From an uncultured Pelagibacteraceae bacterium (GTDB lineage: Bacteria; Pseudomonadota; Alphaproteobacteria; Pelagibacterales; Pelagibacteraceae): DNA of 40,265 nt. Below, in pieces: positions 16,211 through 29,100 of the stretch. Location: NCBI GenBank assembly GCA_902604065.1, contig CACKXF010000010.1, forward strand, positions 1 through 40,265. Direction: 5' to 3'. The notes under the pieces were generated by a model, which ran no database searches, was not told where the DNA came from, and saw only the letters and a program-made list of their open reading frames with translations. The number at the start of each line of letters is the position of its first letter. Within the stretch, counting starts at the first letter, position 1. The translations under genes were made by a program, and so were the position numbers.

Positions 16211-18049
16211 TTATTCATGAAAGTAATCATATATTTTTTTTGCCATACTTTCTTCAATCCCTTCTACTGATTTTAAATCTTCTAGACTAGCAGACTCCAC
16301 TGATCTGGCCGATCCGAAATGATTTAGTAAAGACCTTTTTCTCTGTTTTCCTACTCCTTGGATTTGATCTAACAGTGACTTGCTTAGTCCTTTTTTTCTT
16401 TTGGCTCTGTGGGTACTAATCGCAAATCTATGTGCTTCATCTCTTAATCTTTGAATAAAAAATAATAAAGGATCATTTTTTTTTAAAACATATTCTTTAT
16501 TTTCATGATAAATTTTTTCTTCCCCTGCGTGTCTATTTTTACCTTTTGCGACGGCCAATATAGGTAGGTCATGTAACCCTAGCTCGTTCAATATTTCTCT
16601 GCTCACCGAATATTGACCTTTACCTCCATCAATTAGAATTAATTCAGGCAAAGAGAGAGAGCCAGATTTTTCTTTTATAGCCTTAGAGAATCTTCTAAAT
16701 AAAACTTCTTTCATCATTCCATAATCATTATTTCTTATTTTTTCATTCTTGATATTAAATTTTCTATATCTTTTTTTTATAAATCCCTCACTACCAAAAC
16801 ATATTAAAGCTCCGATAGAATCAGTTCCTTGATTGTGACTATTATCATAAACTTCAATTAGGTTTATATTGTTGTTTAAATTAAATTTATTTATTAAATT
16901 TTCGATTAGATTATTATTACTTTCAGTTTGGTAAAGTTTTTGAGTTAAAGCTTGCTTAGCATTTTTTTCAGCAAGTTTAGATATATTAATTTCATTATAA
17001 TTTTTGGCTTTTTTTATTAATATAACTTTTTTTTCTTTTTGAGAAAAAGCTTTCTCTAAAAGTTTTAAATCTTTAACTTCAATATTTGTTATTATCATAT
17101 TGGGGATTACTTTATTCTCATAAAATTGTGATAAAAATGAAGTAAGAATTTCTTTAATATCATCGTCACTATCATGCTTTGGGTAAAAAGCTTGGTTTCC
17201 CCAATTTTGTTTAGATCTAAAAAAGAAAACCTGGATACAAGTTTTCCCAGACTCTTTGTAGATACTTACAACATCAGCTTCAGTGAGATTTGTTTGATTA
17301 ATCTTCTGTGAAGTCTGAATTTGAGTTAAAGCTTTTATTCTGTCTCTAGCTATCGCAGCTTTTTCAAAATCTAATTCTTTACTAGCTTTCTCCATATCGT
17401 TTGATAAAGATTTTTGTATTCTTCTAGATTTTCCAGAAATAAAATCTATAGCATCTGAAACTGTTTTTTTGTATTGATCTTCACTAATATGACCAACACA
17501 TGGAGCTGAACATCTTTTTATTTGATACAAGATACATGGCCTTTCTCTATTTTTAAAAACAGTGTCATCACAAACTCTTATTTGAAAAATTTTTTGTAGG
17601 ATTTTTATTGTCCAATTTGCCGAACCTATTGAAGCGAAAGGACCAAAATAATATCCATTTCTAGACTTTTTTCCTCGAAGTTTAGTTAGTTGAGGCCATT
17701 TATCTTTATGACCGATATAAATATAGGGAAATGATTTATCATCTCTTAGCAAAATATTAAATCGTGGTTTATGTTTTTTTATTAAGTTAGCTTCAAGAAG
17801 TAGCGCCTCACTTTCATTATTAGTTGTGGTTGTTTCAAGATTATGTGTTAAAGAAAGCATTCTTTCAGTTCTTATCGGCAAGTTTGAGTCAGCGACGTAA
17901 CTTTTGAGTCTATTAGGAATATTTTTAGCTTTACCTATATAAAGAATTTCTCCAGAGAAACTTATCATTCTGTAAACACCTGGATTTTTTGGAATTAAAG
18001 GTATTTTTTTTTTTATAATTTTTTTTCCTAATTCTAAACTGTTATTCAT
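16211..18049 (-). CDS. uvrC: Excinuclease ABC subunit C
   Basis: UvrC makes both incisions in nucleotide excision repair. The N-terminal GIY-YIG domain (about residues 19-100) has NPGVYRM and [22 protein letters not shown] motif sits at about 205-240 ([21 protein letters not shown]), followed by the RNase H-like endonuclease domain with [18 protein letters not shown] and [10 protein letters not shown], and a C-terminal helix-hairpin-helix pair (about 550-612). The full length of 612 residues is normal. It overlaps folB by 8 bp and is separated from uvrB by only two pterin-related genes on the same strand. Confidence 0.97.
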   Translation of the reverse strand: MNNSLELGKKIIKKKIPLIPKNPGVYRMISFSGEILYIGKAKNIPNRLKSYVADSNLPIRTERMLSLTHNLETTTTNNESEALLLEANLIKKHKPRFNILLRDDKSFPYIYIGHKDKWPQLTKLRGKKSRNGYYFGPFASIGSANWTIKILQKIFQIRVCDDTVFKNRERPCILYQIKRCSAPCVGHISEDQYKKTVSDAIDFISGKSRRIQKSLSNDMEKASKELDFEKAAIARDRIKALTQIQTSQKINQTNLTEADVVSIYKESGKTCIQVFFFRSKQNWGNQAFYPKHDSDDDIKEILTSFLSQFYENKVIPNMIITNIEVKDLKLLEKAFSQKEKKVILIKKAKNYNEINISKLAEKNAKQALTQKLYQTESNNNLIENLINKFNLNNNINLIEVYDNSHNQGTDSIGALICFGSEGFIKKRYRKFNIKNEKIRNNDYGMMKEVLFRRFSKAIKEKSGSLSLPELILIDGGKGQYSVSREILNELGLHDLPILAVAKGKNRHAGEEKIYHENKEYVLKKNDPLLFFIQRLRDEAHRFAISTHRAKRKKGLSKSLLDQIQGVGKQRKRSLLNHFGSARSVESASLEDLKSVEGIEESMAKKIYDYFHE

Positions 18050-18440
18050 CTCTTTTTTTTGAAACCTCGATTCCTACTGATTCAGTATTTTTGATAATAT
18101 CTAATTTTTCTAATTCAATTGTTACTTTTTTTACTATTTTATTTTCAAATATTATATCAAATATATTTTCTGCTAAGTCCTCTAAAAGTTCATGATGATA
18201 TTGCTTTGTAATAGATATTATTTGGTTAATAATATCCTCATAATTAACAATCGATGATAGATTATTATTATCAGCTTTTATATTTGAGTTTGTAGTAATA
18301 AAAATATTAAATCTTACTCTCTGTTTCTTTTTTTTTTCAAAATCATGAAGACCAATTGAAATATTAAGTATTAAGTTTTTAATATTTACTTTCCTATTAT
18401 ATTTATATTTCTTTTTTTCTTTAAATTTAATTATTTTCAT
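18042..18440 (-). CDS. folB: Dihydroneopterin aldolase-like protein
   Basis: FolB converts dihydroneopterin to 6-hydroxymethyl-dihydropterin in folate synthesis. The protein (132 residues) carries the family pattern: [17 protein letters not shown] holds the conserved Glu, IVNYEDI the conserved Tyr, and LEKLDI the position of the catalytic Lys, although the usual KPxA is changed to KLDI. An ATG start at 18473 would add 11 residues inside the SDR gene; I chose 18440 because it forms an ATGA stop-start overlap with that gene. It overlaps uvrC by 8 bp. The divergent C-terminal motif leaves open a related tetrahydrobiopterin-fold enzyme such as FolX. Confidence 0.78.
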   Translation of the reverse strand: MKIIKFKEKKKYKYNRKVNIKNLILNISIGLHDFEKKKKQRVRFNIFITTNSNIKADNNNLSSIVNYEDIINQIISITKQYHHELLEDLAENIFDIIFENKIVKKVTIELEKLDIIKNTESVGIEVSKKRDE

Positions 18441-19192
18441 TCTTTTAAATTTATAATATCCGGTGTTAACCATGCAAGTCTTTGCCCACTGTCAACGTTT
18501 ATTATTTCTCCAGTTATATTATCATTATTTATAAGGAACTTTACAGCTTCACATATATTTTCTAAATTTACTTTCTTTTTTAACAAAACTGACTTCCATT
18601 GTTTTTTAAAATGAGAATCCGATTGTCTTTTATTTTTTAAAGTTGGTCCAGGAGATATTGCATTTACTCTGATATTTGGTGCTAGTTTCATTGCAGATAT
18701 TTTTGTTAATGTACCTAAGGCTGATTTACTCAAGGTATAAGAAAGAAAATAAGGAGTTAGTTTTTCGATTCTTTGATCAATTATATTTATGATATTTCCT
18801 CTATTATTTTTTACATATCTTTTAAAATTTTGTGTCAATATTGCTGGCGCTTTCAAATTAATATCGATATGTTTGGAAAAGCTTTTATCATTGAAATTTA
18901 TGAGATTATCATTTTCAAAAATTGAGGCGTTATTAATTAAACAGTCTAATCCACTCATTTTTTTAACTGCATCCCTAATTATATTTTGTGCCTGACTAGA
19001 TTTATTTAAATCTGCTTTTATTAAAAATACATTACTTCCTAAATCTTCAAGCTCTTTTTTTAATTTGTTAGCTGAATTCTTTGATTTGTTGTAATGAACT
19101 GAAATATCTACTCCATATCCCGCCAAACTTCTTGCTATGGCGCCACCGATTCTAGTAGCTCCACCAGTAATTATTATTTTTTTGGCTTCCAT
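18437..19192 (-). CDS. SDR-family oxidoreductase, pteridine reductase (FolM/PTR1)-like
   Basis: A short-chain dehydrogenase with Rossmann motif TGGATRIG (residues 10-17), NNASI (about 88-92) and catalytic YTLSK (about 152-156), followed by NAISPGPT. Arg in place of Gly within the glycine-rich motif (TGxxxRIG) is the form found in pteridine reductases such as FolM and PTR1, which reduce dihydropterins or dihydrofolate with NADPH. The ATGA overlap with folB supports a pterin role. It overlaps the end of uvrB by 19 bp. Substrate specificity is an inference; a generic SDR is the alternative. Confidence 0.8.
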   Translation of the reverse strand: MEAKKIIITGGATRIGGAIARSLAGYGVDISVHYNKSKNSANKLKKELEDLGSNVFLIKADLNKSSQAQNIIRDAVKKMSGLDCLINNASIFENDNLINFNDKSFSKHIDINLKAPAILTQNFKRYVKNNRGNIINIIDQRIEKLTPYFLSYTLSKSALGTLTKISAMKLAPNIRVNAISPGPTLKNKRQSDSHFKKQWKSVLLKKKVNLENICEAVKFLINNDNITGEIINVDSGQRLAWLTPDIINLKE

Positions 19193-21345
19193 TTTTTGAT
19201 TGCTTTCCTAGGCTTAGTGCCCGGCATTCCCATAGTTGATCTTCCTTTAGGATATACTTTATTTTTTAATTTGTATTGATCAATTTTTGGATTTAGAGAT
19301 ATCTCTAATTCACTCGCTTCTAATTTTCTTATTTCATCTCGAATTTTAGCTGCTTCTTCAAATTCTAAATTACCAGCGGAATCCTTCATTTTTCTATTTA
19401 AAGCTTTTAAGTGTTTTTTCAAATTACCACCAACATTTGAACCTTCACTTATTCTTACATAATCTTTCTCATAAACAGACTCCAAGATATCACTAATTTC
19501 TTTTTTCACTGACTCCGCAGTAATGTTATTTTTTTTATTATACTGTAATTGTTTATTTCTCCTCCTATCAGTTTCTTTAATTGCTTTATCTATGCTTTTG
19601 GTAACTTTATCAGCGTACAAAATTACTTTTCCATCTATGTTTCTAGCAGCTCTTCCTATAGTTTGAATTAACGAAGTTTCTGATCTTAAAAAACCCTCTT
19701 TATCAGCATCTAGTATGCCAACCAAACCACACTCTGGAATATCCAAACCTTCTCTTAATAAATTTATTCCAACTAAGATATCAAAAACTCCTAGTCTTAG
19801 GTCTCTTATAATTTCGATTCTTTCTAAAGTATCTATATCAGAATGCATATATCTGACTTTAAGACCGTTTTCATGTAAATACTCTGTTAAATCTTCAGCC
19901 ATTTTTTTTGTTAAGGTTGTTGCTAAAACTCTATAGCCTTTTTTAATAACTTGCGCTGCTACATGCATCAGGTCATCCACTTGAGTTTTAGCCGGCCTAA
20001 TCTCTACCGGAGGATCTATTAATCCTGTAGGTCTTATAATTTGATCTATATGTTTGTTGTTTGTTTGTTTTAATTCCCAAGGTCCAGGTGTCGCCGAAAC
20101 AAATACTGTTTGAGTTCTCATCATATCCCATTCCTCAAACTTCAAAGGTCTATTATCCATACAAGAGGGAAGTCTAAAACCATATTCTGCTAATGTACTC
20201 TTTCGAGTACGATCACCTTTATACATCCCGTTTAATTGAGGAACTGTTACGTGGCTTTCATCTACAAAAATAATTGCATTATCTGGAAAATATTCAAAAA
20301 GGGTCGGAGGCGGCTCACCAGATTTTCTACCAGATAAATATCTTGAATAATTTTCAATTCCAGCACATGTTCCTGTAGCTTCTATCATTTCTAGATCAAA
20401 CTTTGTTCTTTCTCTTAATCTTTGTTCTTCTAATAATTTATTATTCTCTCGGTGTTTTTTTAAAGTTTCATCTAACTCTAATTTTATTTGTTTTATAGCT
20501 TGTTCCATAGTTGGTTTGGGCGTTATATAATGACTATTTGCGTAAATTTTTATTGCTGAATAGTCATTAGTTTTTTCTCCTGTAAGGGGATCAAATTCTT
20601 CAATTTTTTCCAATTTATTTAAATTTAAACTTAATCTCCATGCTCTGTCTTCTAGGTGTGAAGGAAATATTTCTAAGTTTTCTCCTCTAACCCTAAAAGT
20701 TCCTCTAAAAAAGTTTTGATCGTTTCTTTTGTACTGAAGCATTACAAAGGTTTTTATTAAATCTTCTCTGTCGTACTCATTATTTTTTTTTAATGTAATA
20801 GTCATTTTACTATATGCCTCAACTGAGCCAAGGCCGTAAATGCATGAAACACTTGCCACTATAATTACATCGTCTCTTTCTAATAATGATCTTGTCGCAG
20901 AATGTCTCATTCTATCAATTTGCTCATTAATAGAAGCTTCTTTCTCTATGTAAGTGTCAGATCTTGGCACGTATGCTTCAGGGGTGTAATAATCATAGTA
21001 AGAAACAAAATATTCGACCGCATTGTTAGGAAAAAAACTTTTAAATTCTCCGTAAAGTTGTGCAGCAAGAGTTTTATTCGGTGCAAGAATTAAGGCTGGT
21101 CTATTAGTAGATTCAATAACTTTTGCCATTGTAAAAGTTTTACCAGATCCAGTTACTCCAAGAAGAACTTGTTCATTTTTTTTATCTTTAAGGTTTTTTG
21201 TTAATTCCTTTATAGCCTCCGGCTGGTCCCCAGCTGGCTGAAAATCACTTTTTATTTTAAATTTAATTCCTCCCTCTAACTTCACCCTAGGAGAATTGTT
21301 AGTATTTTCTATATCTAGTATTTTTTGTTGATACGTATTTTGCAT
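19174..21345 (-). CDS. uvrB: Excinuclease ABC subunit B
   Basis: UvrB is the damage-verification helicase of nucleotide excision repair. The Walker A loop [14 protein letters not shown] lies at about residues 62-75, the beta-hairpin region [12 protein letters not shown] at about 116-127, the DESH motif within [14 protein letters not shown], and motif VI as [10 protein letters not shown]. The C-terminal UVR motif ([18 protein letters not shown], about 655-672) binds UvrC. A basic [15 protein letters not shown] tail after the UVR motif is common in alphaproteobacteria. The length is 723 residues. It is the first gene of a five-gene operon ending in uvrC and pgsA. Confidence 0.98.
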   Translation of the reverse strand: MQNTYQQKILDIENTNNSPRVKLEGGIKFKIKSDFQPAGDQPEAIKELTKNLKDKKNEQVLLGVTGSGKTFTMAKVIESTNRPALILAPNKTLAAQLYGEFKSFFPNNAVEYFVSYYDYYTPEAYVPRSDTYIEKEASINEQIDRMRHSATRSLLERDDVIIVASVSCIYGLGSVEAYSKMTITLKKNNEYDREDLIKTFVMLQYKRNDQNFFRGTFRVRGENLEIFPSHLEDRAWRLSLNLNKLEKIEEFDPLTGEKTNDYSAIKIYANSHYITPKPTMEQAIKQIKLELDETLKKHRENNKLLEEQRLRERTKFDLEMIEATGTCAGIENYSRYLSGRKSGEPPPTLFEYFPDNAIIFVDESHVTVPQLNGMYKGDRTRKSTLAEYGFRLPSCMDNRPLKFEEWDMMRTQTVFVSATPGPWELKQTNNKHIDQIIRPTGLIDPPVEIRPAKTQVDDLMHVAAQVIKKGYRVLATTLTKKMAEDLTEYLHENGLKVRYMHSDIDTLERIEIIRDLRLGVFDILVGINLLREGLDIPECGLVGILDADKEGFLRSETSLIQTIGRAARNIDGKVILYADKVTKSIDKAIKETDRRRNKQLQYNKKNNITAESVKKEISDILESVYEKDYVRISEGSNVGGNLKKHLKALNRKMKDSAGNLEFEEAAKIRDEIRKLEASELEISLNPKIDQYKLKNKVYPKGRSTMGMPGTKPRKAIKKWKPKK

Positions 21346-21379
21346 TCTGTGATATTAATAATTTAAAAAAACATTATAA

Positions 21380-22601
<1,222 letters not shown>

Positions 22602-22608
<7 letters not shown>

Positions 22609-23549
22609 TGATTTAAAATTTTCGTAGCTGCTGAAGTTTTTTTTATCCATTTCTTTGGAATAGATTTTAATCCCTTTAAAGCGGAAAAATAAGCTCCAAT
22701 AAAATTTACTCTCGAACAGTTACAGCCACCAGCTTTAATTGTTTTTAAAATAGCGTTTTTATAATTTGGAGAATTTATAATAGAGTGAATAGCGCTTTCA
22801 AAAGTTCCAGGATAACTACAGGCCATTCCAAGTTTTTTGACTACTAAAGGATGAGGTTTTTTTTTCAGCTTTTTTACTTTTTCGATACCTTTCACAACGT
22901 TTTTGAAATATGAGTTTTTTTTGTATTTAGAGACAAATTCTTTTATGGGATCTCTAGAGCCTTTAAGAGCTAAGTCTATTAGGTGAAACTTAGCTAAAGC
23001 ATATTTAAGACTTATTTCTGAAACTGTAACTATAGAAATGATCTTTTTTAAATCATTAAATCTATAGCCATACAAAAAATAGGGAAGAGCTGCACAATAG
23101 CCGTCAGACTCGTTTACTTTTTTTCCTCCTGTTAATCTTTTTTTTGCTTTTATATTTCGAATGGTTTCAATTACATTTTGGTGTATCCAAGAACCTTTGA
23201 TTATTCCTCTCCAGTCTTTTACTTTTCTATATTTAGCTCTAAGATTAAAGTTTTTCCAATAGATGCTTCCTGGGCCAAAATTCTTTATTATATTTCTTTT
23301 AAATCTTGCCTCTATATTTTCATGACCTTCAAGTAATGTTTTAAACATAACTTGTCCAATGTCATTATACCCTGAAACTCTTCCAGTTTTGATATTGTAG
23401 AATGGACTCTTATTCTTACTTAAAAAAGCAAAGTCCTTTTTACCTTTTATGTAGACCAATAGTTTTTTTTGATTATACACCCAATGCAAGGGTCTAGCAG
23501 CAGCATCTGCAACAGTTGCACCTAAAAAAACATGTAAATTATTTTTCAT
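22602..23549 (-). CDS. ADP-ribosylglycohydrolase-like (crystallin J1-type) protein
   Basis: About 315 residues with the layout of the ADP-ribosyl-glycohydrolase fold: an N-terminal GATVADAAARPLHWVY segment (the place of the usual GxxxGDALGxP), a central SDGYCAALPYF region, and a C-terminal block YPGTFESAIHSIINS followed by KAGGCNCSRVNFIGAYFSALKGLKSIPKKW. In true ARH enzymes the last block reads GGDTDT and its Asp residues bind Mg; here it reads GGCNCSR, so metal binding and hydrolase activity are doubtful. The open frame reaches a TTG at 23585 inside trxB, but the ATG at 23549, 4 bp after the trxB stop, is the better start. Its function is unknown. Confidence 0.72.
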
Positions 23550-23553
23550 TAAT

Positions 23554-24501
23554 TTATTTAGAGGATAAGTGCTTTTCAGCTTCAAGTGCCGCCATACATC
23601 CCATACCTGCTGCGGTTACAGCCTGTCTAAAAATTTTATCTTTCACGTCACCAGCAGCAAATACACCTGGAATATTTGTAATAGTAGAGTCAGGTTTGGT
23701 AATTAAATATCCCTCTTTATCCATTTTTAATTGATCTTTAAATAAAGATGTAGCAGGATCATGACCTATAGCTATAAATAAACCATCAACTTTAAGTTCA
23801 GATATATTATTAGTTTTTACATTTTTAATTTTAATTCCATTAACTCCTTTAGGCTCCGTTGTTCCTGTAACTTCCTCTACAACACTATCCCAAATAATTT
23901 TAATTTTTTTGTTGGCTTTAAGTTTTTCTTGTAATAATTTTTCAGCTCTTAATTCATTTCTTCTATGTATAAGGTGAACCTTAGAAGCAAATTTAGTTAA
24001 AAACATTGCTTCCTCGACCGCAGCATTTCCACCTCCAACTACTGCAACTTCTTTTTCTTTAAAGAAAAAACCATCACATGTCGCACAGGCAGACACACCA
24101 AATCCCCTAAATTTTTGTTCAGATTCTATATTTAACCATCTTGCTTGAGCGCCTGTAGAAATAATAATGCTGTCAGCAGTATATACTTGACCACTATCTC
24201 CATAAGCTGAAAAGGGTTTTTTTGATAAATCAACTTTTTTTATATGATCTTGTATCATTTCTGTGCCTACTGCATGAGCTTGGCCTTTCATTTCCTCCAT
24301 TAACCAAGGTCCCTGAATAACTTTTGCGAAACCTGGAAAATTTTCAACATCTGTTGTGGTTGTAAGTTGACCGCCTGGCTCAGATCCAAAAACTAATATA
24401 GGTTTAAGAAGCGCTCTTGCGGCATATATAGCAGCCGTATAACCAGCTGGCCCAGATCCAAGAATCAACACTTTTGTATGTTTAGATGATTTATTATTCA
24501 T
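23554..24501 (-). CDS. trxB: Thioredoxin reductase
   Basis: TrxB is an FAD enzyme passing NADPH electrons to thioredoxin. The FAD-binding motif is LGSGPAGYTAAIYAARA near the N terminus, the redox-active CATC is at residues 139-142, the NADPH motif is VVGGGNAAVEEA, and a C-terminal FAD motif PGVFAAGDVKD is near 280. The open frame runs up to a TTG at 24525, but the ATG at 24501 gives a standard 315-residue protein. It is followed after 4 bp by the ADP-ribosylglycohydrolase-like gene and diverges from the ELM1-family gene over just 24 bp. Confidence 0.96.
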   Translation of the reverse strand: MNNKSSKHTKVLILGSGPAGYTAAIYAARALLKPILVFGSEPGGQLTTTTDVENFPGFAKVIQGPWLMEEMKGQAHAVGTEMIQDHIKKVDLSKKPFSAYGDSGQVYTADSIIISTGAQARWLNIESEQKFRGFGVSACATCDGFFFKEKEVAVVGGGNAAVEEAMFLTKFASKVHLIHRRNELRAEKLLQEKLKANKKIKIIWDSVVEEVTGTTEPKGVNGIKIKNVKTNNISELKVDGLFIAIGHDPATSLFKDQLKMDKEGYLITKPDSTITNIPGVFAAGDVKDKIFRQAVTAAGMGCMAALEAEKHLSSK

Positions 24502-24525
24502 TCTAATAAAGGTATATAGTAACAA

Positions 24526-25476
24526 ATGTCAAAATTAAAAGCACTCCTTTTAACGCAAGGTATGCATGGTATGATAAGTCAAGTAGAAGGCTTAGCAAAA
24601 GCTTTGAATTTAAACTACAAACATCAAGAAATTAAACTTAAAAAGTTTTGGGAATTTATACCCCCTTCACTAACACCCGCTTCTATGAGTGTTCTAAAAA
24701 CTCAATTTATATTTGATTCGAAGGTAATCATTTCTTGTGGAAGAAAAAGTGTAATCCCATCTTTAGCACTTAAAAAAAAATATAAAGAGAAGGTTTTTAC
24801 AATCCATATTCAAGATCCAAAAGTTTCAATAGATAAATTCGATCTAATAATTTGCCCAGATCACGATAGTCTTGAAGGAGAAAATGTTATCAAAACAACT
24901 GGAGCTATCCATTATCTATCAGATAAAGAAATTATAAAAGAAAAAAATTATCTAAATATTGACAAAGAAGAAAAAAAAATTATTGCCTTTATTATTGGAG
25001 GACCAAATAAATATTACGCCTATTCAGACAAAGAAATAGACTTTTTATTTAATAAAGTAAAAACTATTTTCACAAGAGATAAATATAAATTAGTAATTAT
25101 TCCATCTTACAGAACTCCAACTGAAATCATTAAAAAAGCCTTCAATGCATTCGGTCATGATCATTTAGTTGTTAAAGAAGTAGATAAAAAGGCATACTTG
25201 TCTGCATTATCAATTTCTGATTATTTAGTAGTGACGTGTGACTCTACTTCAATGATTTCAGAGGCAGCTATAACCGGAAAACCAATATATGTTGCTCAAA
25301 TGTATCCAAAAAAAAATAATGTAAGATTTCAAAAATTTTTCTTCCAATTTAAACAATTAAGTATAATAAAGGATTTGACAGACAAAATTGATTTGTGGTC
25401 TTATGACAAGCTAGATGAAGTAAATAGAATATCACCTTTAATAAATGAAAAAATAAAAAAAAATGGAATTATTTAA
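24526..25476 (+). CDS. ELM1/GtrOC1-family protein (COG3660), predicted glycosyltransferase-like fold
   Basis: The protein resembles the family of plant mitochondrial fission factor ELM1, whose bacterial homologues are common in alphaproteobacteria. Visible signatures are LLLTQGMHGMISQVEGLAKAL at the start, SCGRKSVIPSLALKK (about 67-81), IHIQDPK, FDLIICPDHD (about 106-115), a central FIIGGPNKYY and IIPSYRTPTEI, and near the end VTCDSTSMISEAAITGKPIYV, which looks like a GT-B nucleotide-sugar site. No enzymatic activity is established for bacterial members as far as I know. A TATAGT six bases upstream suggests a leaderless transcript. It overlaps the downstream oxygenase gene by 14 bp. Confidence 0.8.
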   Translation: MSKLKALLLTQGMHGMISQVEGLAKALNLNYKHQEIKLKKFWEFIPPSLTPASMSVLKTQFIFDSKVIISCGRKSVIPSLALKKKYKEKVFTIHIQDPKVSIDKFDLIICPDHDSLEGENVIKTTGAIHYLSDKEIIKEKNYLNIDKEEKKIIAFIIGGPNKYYAYSDKEIDFLFNKVKTIFTRDKYKLVIIPSYRTPTEIIKKAFNAFGHDHLVVKEVDKKAYLSALSISDYLVVTCDSTSMISEAAITGKPIYVAQMYPKKNNVRFQKFFFQFKQLSIIKDLTDKIDLWSYDKLDEVNRISPLINEKIKKNGII

Positions 25477-26125
25477 GTCATTAGAAAACAGAACTAAATC
25501 TTTCAATAATCCTTTTAAACACTTTGAGATTAATCAACCTTTATCTAAAGAAGCAATTAAAGAGATTAGTAATGCTGAAATTGCTGACCCAAAAAAAGAA
25601 AATTTAAATTATGATGGCACTAGAGCGATTGATGGAGGAGATGGAGCTTTTCGTTCAGGCATTAAAGATGGAGGAAAGGCAAAAAAATTAAGATGTTATG
25701 TAACAAAAGAAAATTCAAATCAATTTCCCTATCTATCAAAATTTATTGAAGAATTAAGAACTCCAGAGGTTTATAAAAAAATAGGAAGTTATATAGAAAA
25801 AGACTTAAGTAATTCTTTTGTAAGATTAGAAGTTATTTGTGATAGAGAAGGATTCTGGCTTAAACCTCACTGCGATATAAAAGAAAAGTTAATGTCATCT
25901 ATAGTTTTTATTAATCTTCATAACGAGTCTGAGAATTTAGGTACTGACTTTTATGACGCTAAATTAAATAAAGTTAAAACAGTTCCATACAAACATAATT
26001 ATGGGTATTTTTTCACAAGTGGGCCAGACTCTTGGCACGGTATGGAAAAAAAAGAGATTAAAAAAGAGCGAAGATGTATTCAAATAAATTATGTTACATT
26101 TGAGACAGATTGGAAAGTAAAATAA
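25463..26125 (+). CDS. 2-oxoglutarate/Fe(II)-dependent dioxygenase family protein
   Basis: The double-stranded beta-helix iron site is visible as HCD (H136, D138) and a distal His192 in GPDSWHGME, with R204 in KKERRCIQINY as the likely 2-oxoglutarate carboxylate anchor. The length is 220 residues and no signal peptide is seen, so it should act in the cytoplasm. The 14-bp overlap with the ELM1-family gene implies coupled expression and perhaps a shared substrate such as a glycan or nucleotide sugar, though this is a guess. I cannot name the substrate; protein, lipid and small-molecule hydroxylases share this layout. Confidence 0.8.
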   Translation: MELFKSLENRTKSFNNPFKHFEINQPLSKEAIKEISNAEIADPKKENLNYDGTRAIDGGDGAFRSGIKDGGKAKKLRCYVTKENSNQFPYLSKFIEELRTPEVYKKIGSYIEKDLSNSFVRLEVICDREGFWLKPHCDIKEKLMSSIVFINLHNESENLGTDFYDAKLNKVKTVPYKHNYGYFFTSGPDSWHGMEKKEIKKERRCIQINYVTFETDWKVK

Positions 26126-26128
26126 ATT

Positions 26129-29100
26129 TTATATATCTTGCAAAGAAGTCACTTTAATTTCTTTATTTTTTAGAGACTTGATACCCTCGATACAAACTTG
26201 AGCAGTAGACATATTGGTACAGTAGGGTACTTTATTTGCTAAAGTCGCTCTCCTTAAAGCTAAAGCATCATTTAGTTGTTTTTCACTATTACCGCCTCCA
26301 GTATTAATAACCAACGCAATTTTTTTTGCATTTAATATATCAACAATATGAGGGGAGCCTTGATTGACTTTATTTATTTTTTTACACTTAATGCCGTGAT
26401 TATTTATATAGTCTGCAGTCCCACCTGTACCACAAAGTTTAAAATTTAATTTTGATAATTGTTTTGCTAAAGCCACTCCCTCACTTTTGTGACTATTTTT
26501 AAGAGATATAAAGGCTAGTCCTTTAGTAGGCAAAGAATTGGATGCTGCTATTTGACTTTTAGCAAAAGCCATTCCAAAGTTTTCATCAAATCCCATTACT
26601 TCACCAGTAGACTTCATTTCTGGTCCAAGTAAAAGATCGCTATTTGGAAATTTGTTGAAAGGAAAAACTGCTTCTTTTACGGCAAACATTTTTTTTGTTT
26701 TAGTTTTTAAATTAAATTTAGATAATTTTTCGCCAGCCATTACTCTAGAAGCAATTTTAGCTAAAGGTAGATTCTTTGCTTTAGATACAAATGGAACAGT
26801 CCTACTTGCTCTAGGATTAACTTCTATAACAAAAATTTTATCATTTTTAATCGCAAATTGAACATTCATAAAACCTTTTACTTTTAGTGCTAAGGCTAAT
26901 TTTTTGGTTTGGCTCTCTATCTCTTTTATTAAAAAAGGTTTGATAGAAACTGGAGGTAAACTACATGCAGAGTCACCTGAATGTATACCTGCTTCTTCGA
27001 TATGTTGCATAATACCGGCAACAAAAACCTGTTTGCCATCTGACAATGCGTCAACATCTACTTCCATTGCATGGTCAATAAATTTATCTATTAAAATAGG
27101 ATTTTTTTCTGCTGCCTTAAAAGCTTCCTGAACGAACTTTTTAAGCTGTTTTTTTTCATGTACAATTTCCATTGCTCTTCCACCTAACACATATGATGGT
27201 CTTACCATTAATGGTAAACCTATTTTATCAGCTATTTTTAATGCTTGAGGAAAAGTTTTAGCTATACCGCTTTCAGCTTGTTTTAATTTTAATCTATTTA
27301 AAAGATTTCTAAATCTATCTCTGTCTTCAGCTAAGTCTATGGAAGTGTACTGAGTACCTAATATTGGTATTTTATTTTCGTGTAAAAATTTGGCCAATTT
27401 AATAGGAGTTTGTCCTCCAAACTGAGCTATCACACCAAATAAATTTCCTTTAGTTTTTTCTTTTTTTATAATATTAAAAACAAATTCTTCAATTAATGGT
27501 TCAAAATACAATCTATCGCTAGTGTCATAATCAGTTGAGACTGTTTCCGGATTACAATTTACCATGATCGTTTCAAGACCAGCTTTTTTTAAAGCAAAAC
27601 TAGCTTGGCAACAACAATAGTCAAATTCTATACCTTGACCGATCCTATTAGGTCCTCCACCGAGTATTATAACTTTTTTTCTTCCTGATGGTTCTGCTTC
27701 GCATTGAGTATTTAGTGTAAAATTTCTTTGATAAGTAGAATACATGTATGGTGTATAGGATTTAAATTCAGAAGCGCAGGTATCTACCTTTTTGAATACA
27801 GGGAAAATTTTTAAAGTAGATCTTTTTTTTCTTACAATATTTTCCGATATATTTGTTAATTCTGATAGTTTTTTATCTGAAAAACCAATTGATTTGATAT
27901 AATTAAACTCGTTATAGGTTTTAGGCAAACCTTTCTTTTTAATTTTATATTCGATATCTACAATATCTTTAATTTGATTTAGAAACCAAGGGTCAATCTT
28001 TGAAAGCTTGTGTATTTTTTTTATATTAATTTTTTTTCTTAAAGCCTCACCAATTAGCAAGATCTTATTTGGTATATTTTCCTTAAGTCTTTTTTCTATT
28101 TGCTTAATCTTTAAATTAAAAATTTGGTCTACTCCAGAAAAACCAGTCTCTAGGGAAACAAGAGCTTTCTGCAAAGATTCCTTAAAATTTCTTCCTATTG
28201 CCATTGCTTCACCCACTGACTTCATAGATGTTCCTAAAACAGCTGCCGATTTTGGAAATTTTTCAAAAGTAAATCTTGGAATTTTAGTTACAACGTAATC
28301 AATAGTTGGTTCAAACGAGGCAGGAGTAACTTTCGTTATTTCATTTTTTAACTCATCCAAAGTGTAGCCTATTGCAAGTTTTGCAGCGATTTTAGCAATT
28401 GGAAATCCTGTAGCTTTAGACGCTAATGCGGAGGATCTAGAAACTCTAGGGTTCATTTCTATGATTACCATTCTCCCATTTTTCGGATTTATTGCGAATT
28501 GAACATTTGAACCCCCAGTTTCTACTCCTATTTTTCTTAAGCAAGCTATCGAGGCATTTCTCATTACTTGATATTCTTTATCAGTTAGAGTTAAGGCTGG
28601 GGCAACAGTAATTGAGTCCCCAGTGTGAATTCCCATTGGATCAACATTTTCAATCGAACAAATAATTATACAATTATCTTTTTTATCTCTAACAACTTCC
28701 ATCTCAAACTCCTTCCAACCTTCTAAACACTCTTCTACTAACACCTGGTTTACGGGTGACTCATTGAGACCGCTTTTGATTATTTTAAAAAATTCTTTTT
28801 TATTTTTGGCAATACCTCCTCCTAGACCTCCAAGCGTAAAAGCAGGTCTTATTATTGCAGGAAGGCCAATTTGCTTTAAAGCGTTAGAAGATTGAACAAA
28901 ATTGTTTACAATTTTTGATTTTGGCAGGTCTAAACCAATATCCAGCATGTTCTTCCTAAATTTTTTTCTGTCTTCTGCATTTGAAATTGCTTTAGAATTA
29001 GCTCCAATTAGTTCAATTTTATATTTTCTAAGAATACCTTTTTTCTCTGCCTCCATAGATAGATTTAAAGCAGTTTGACCCCCCATAGTTGGAAGAATAG

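Noticed and set aside
28008-28298. A 96-codon plus-strand frame within carB
   Set aside because: It lies wholly opposite a well-conserved carB region and has no recognisable domain.
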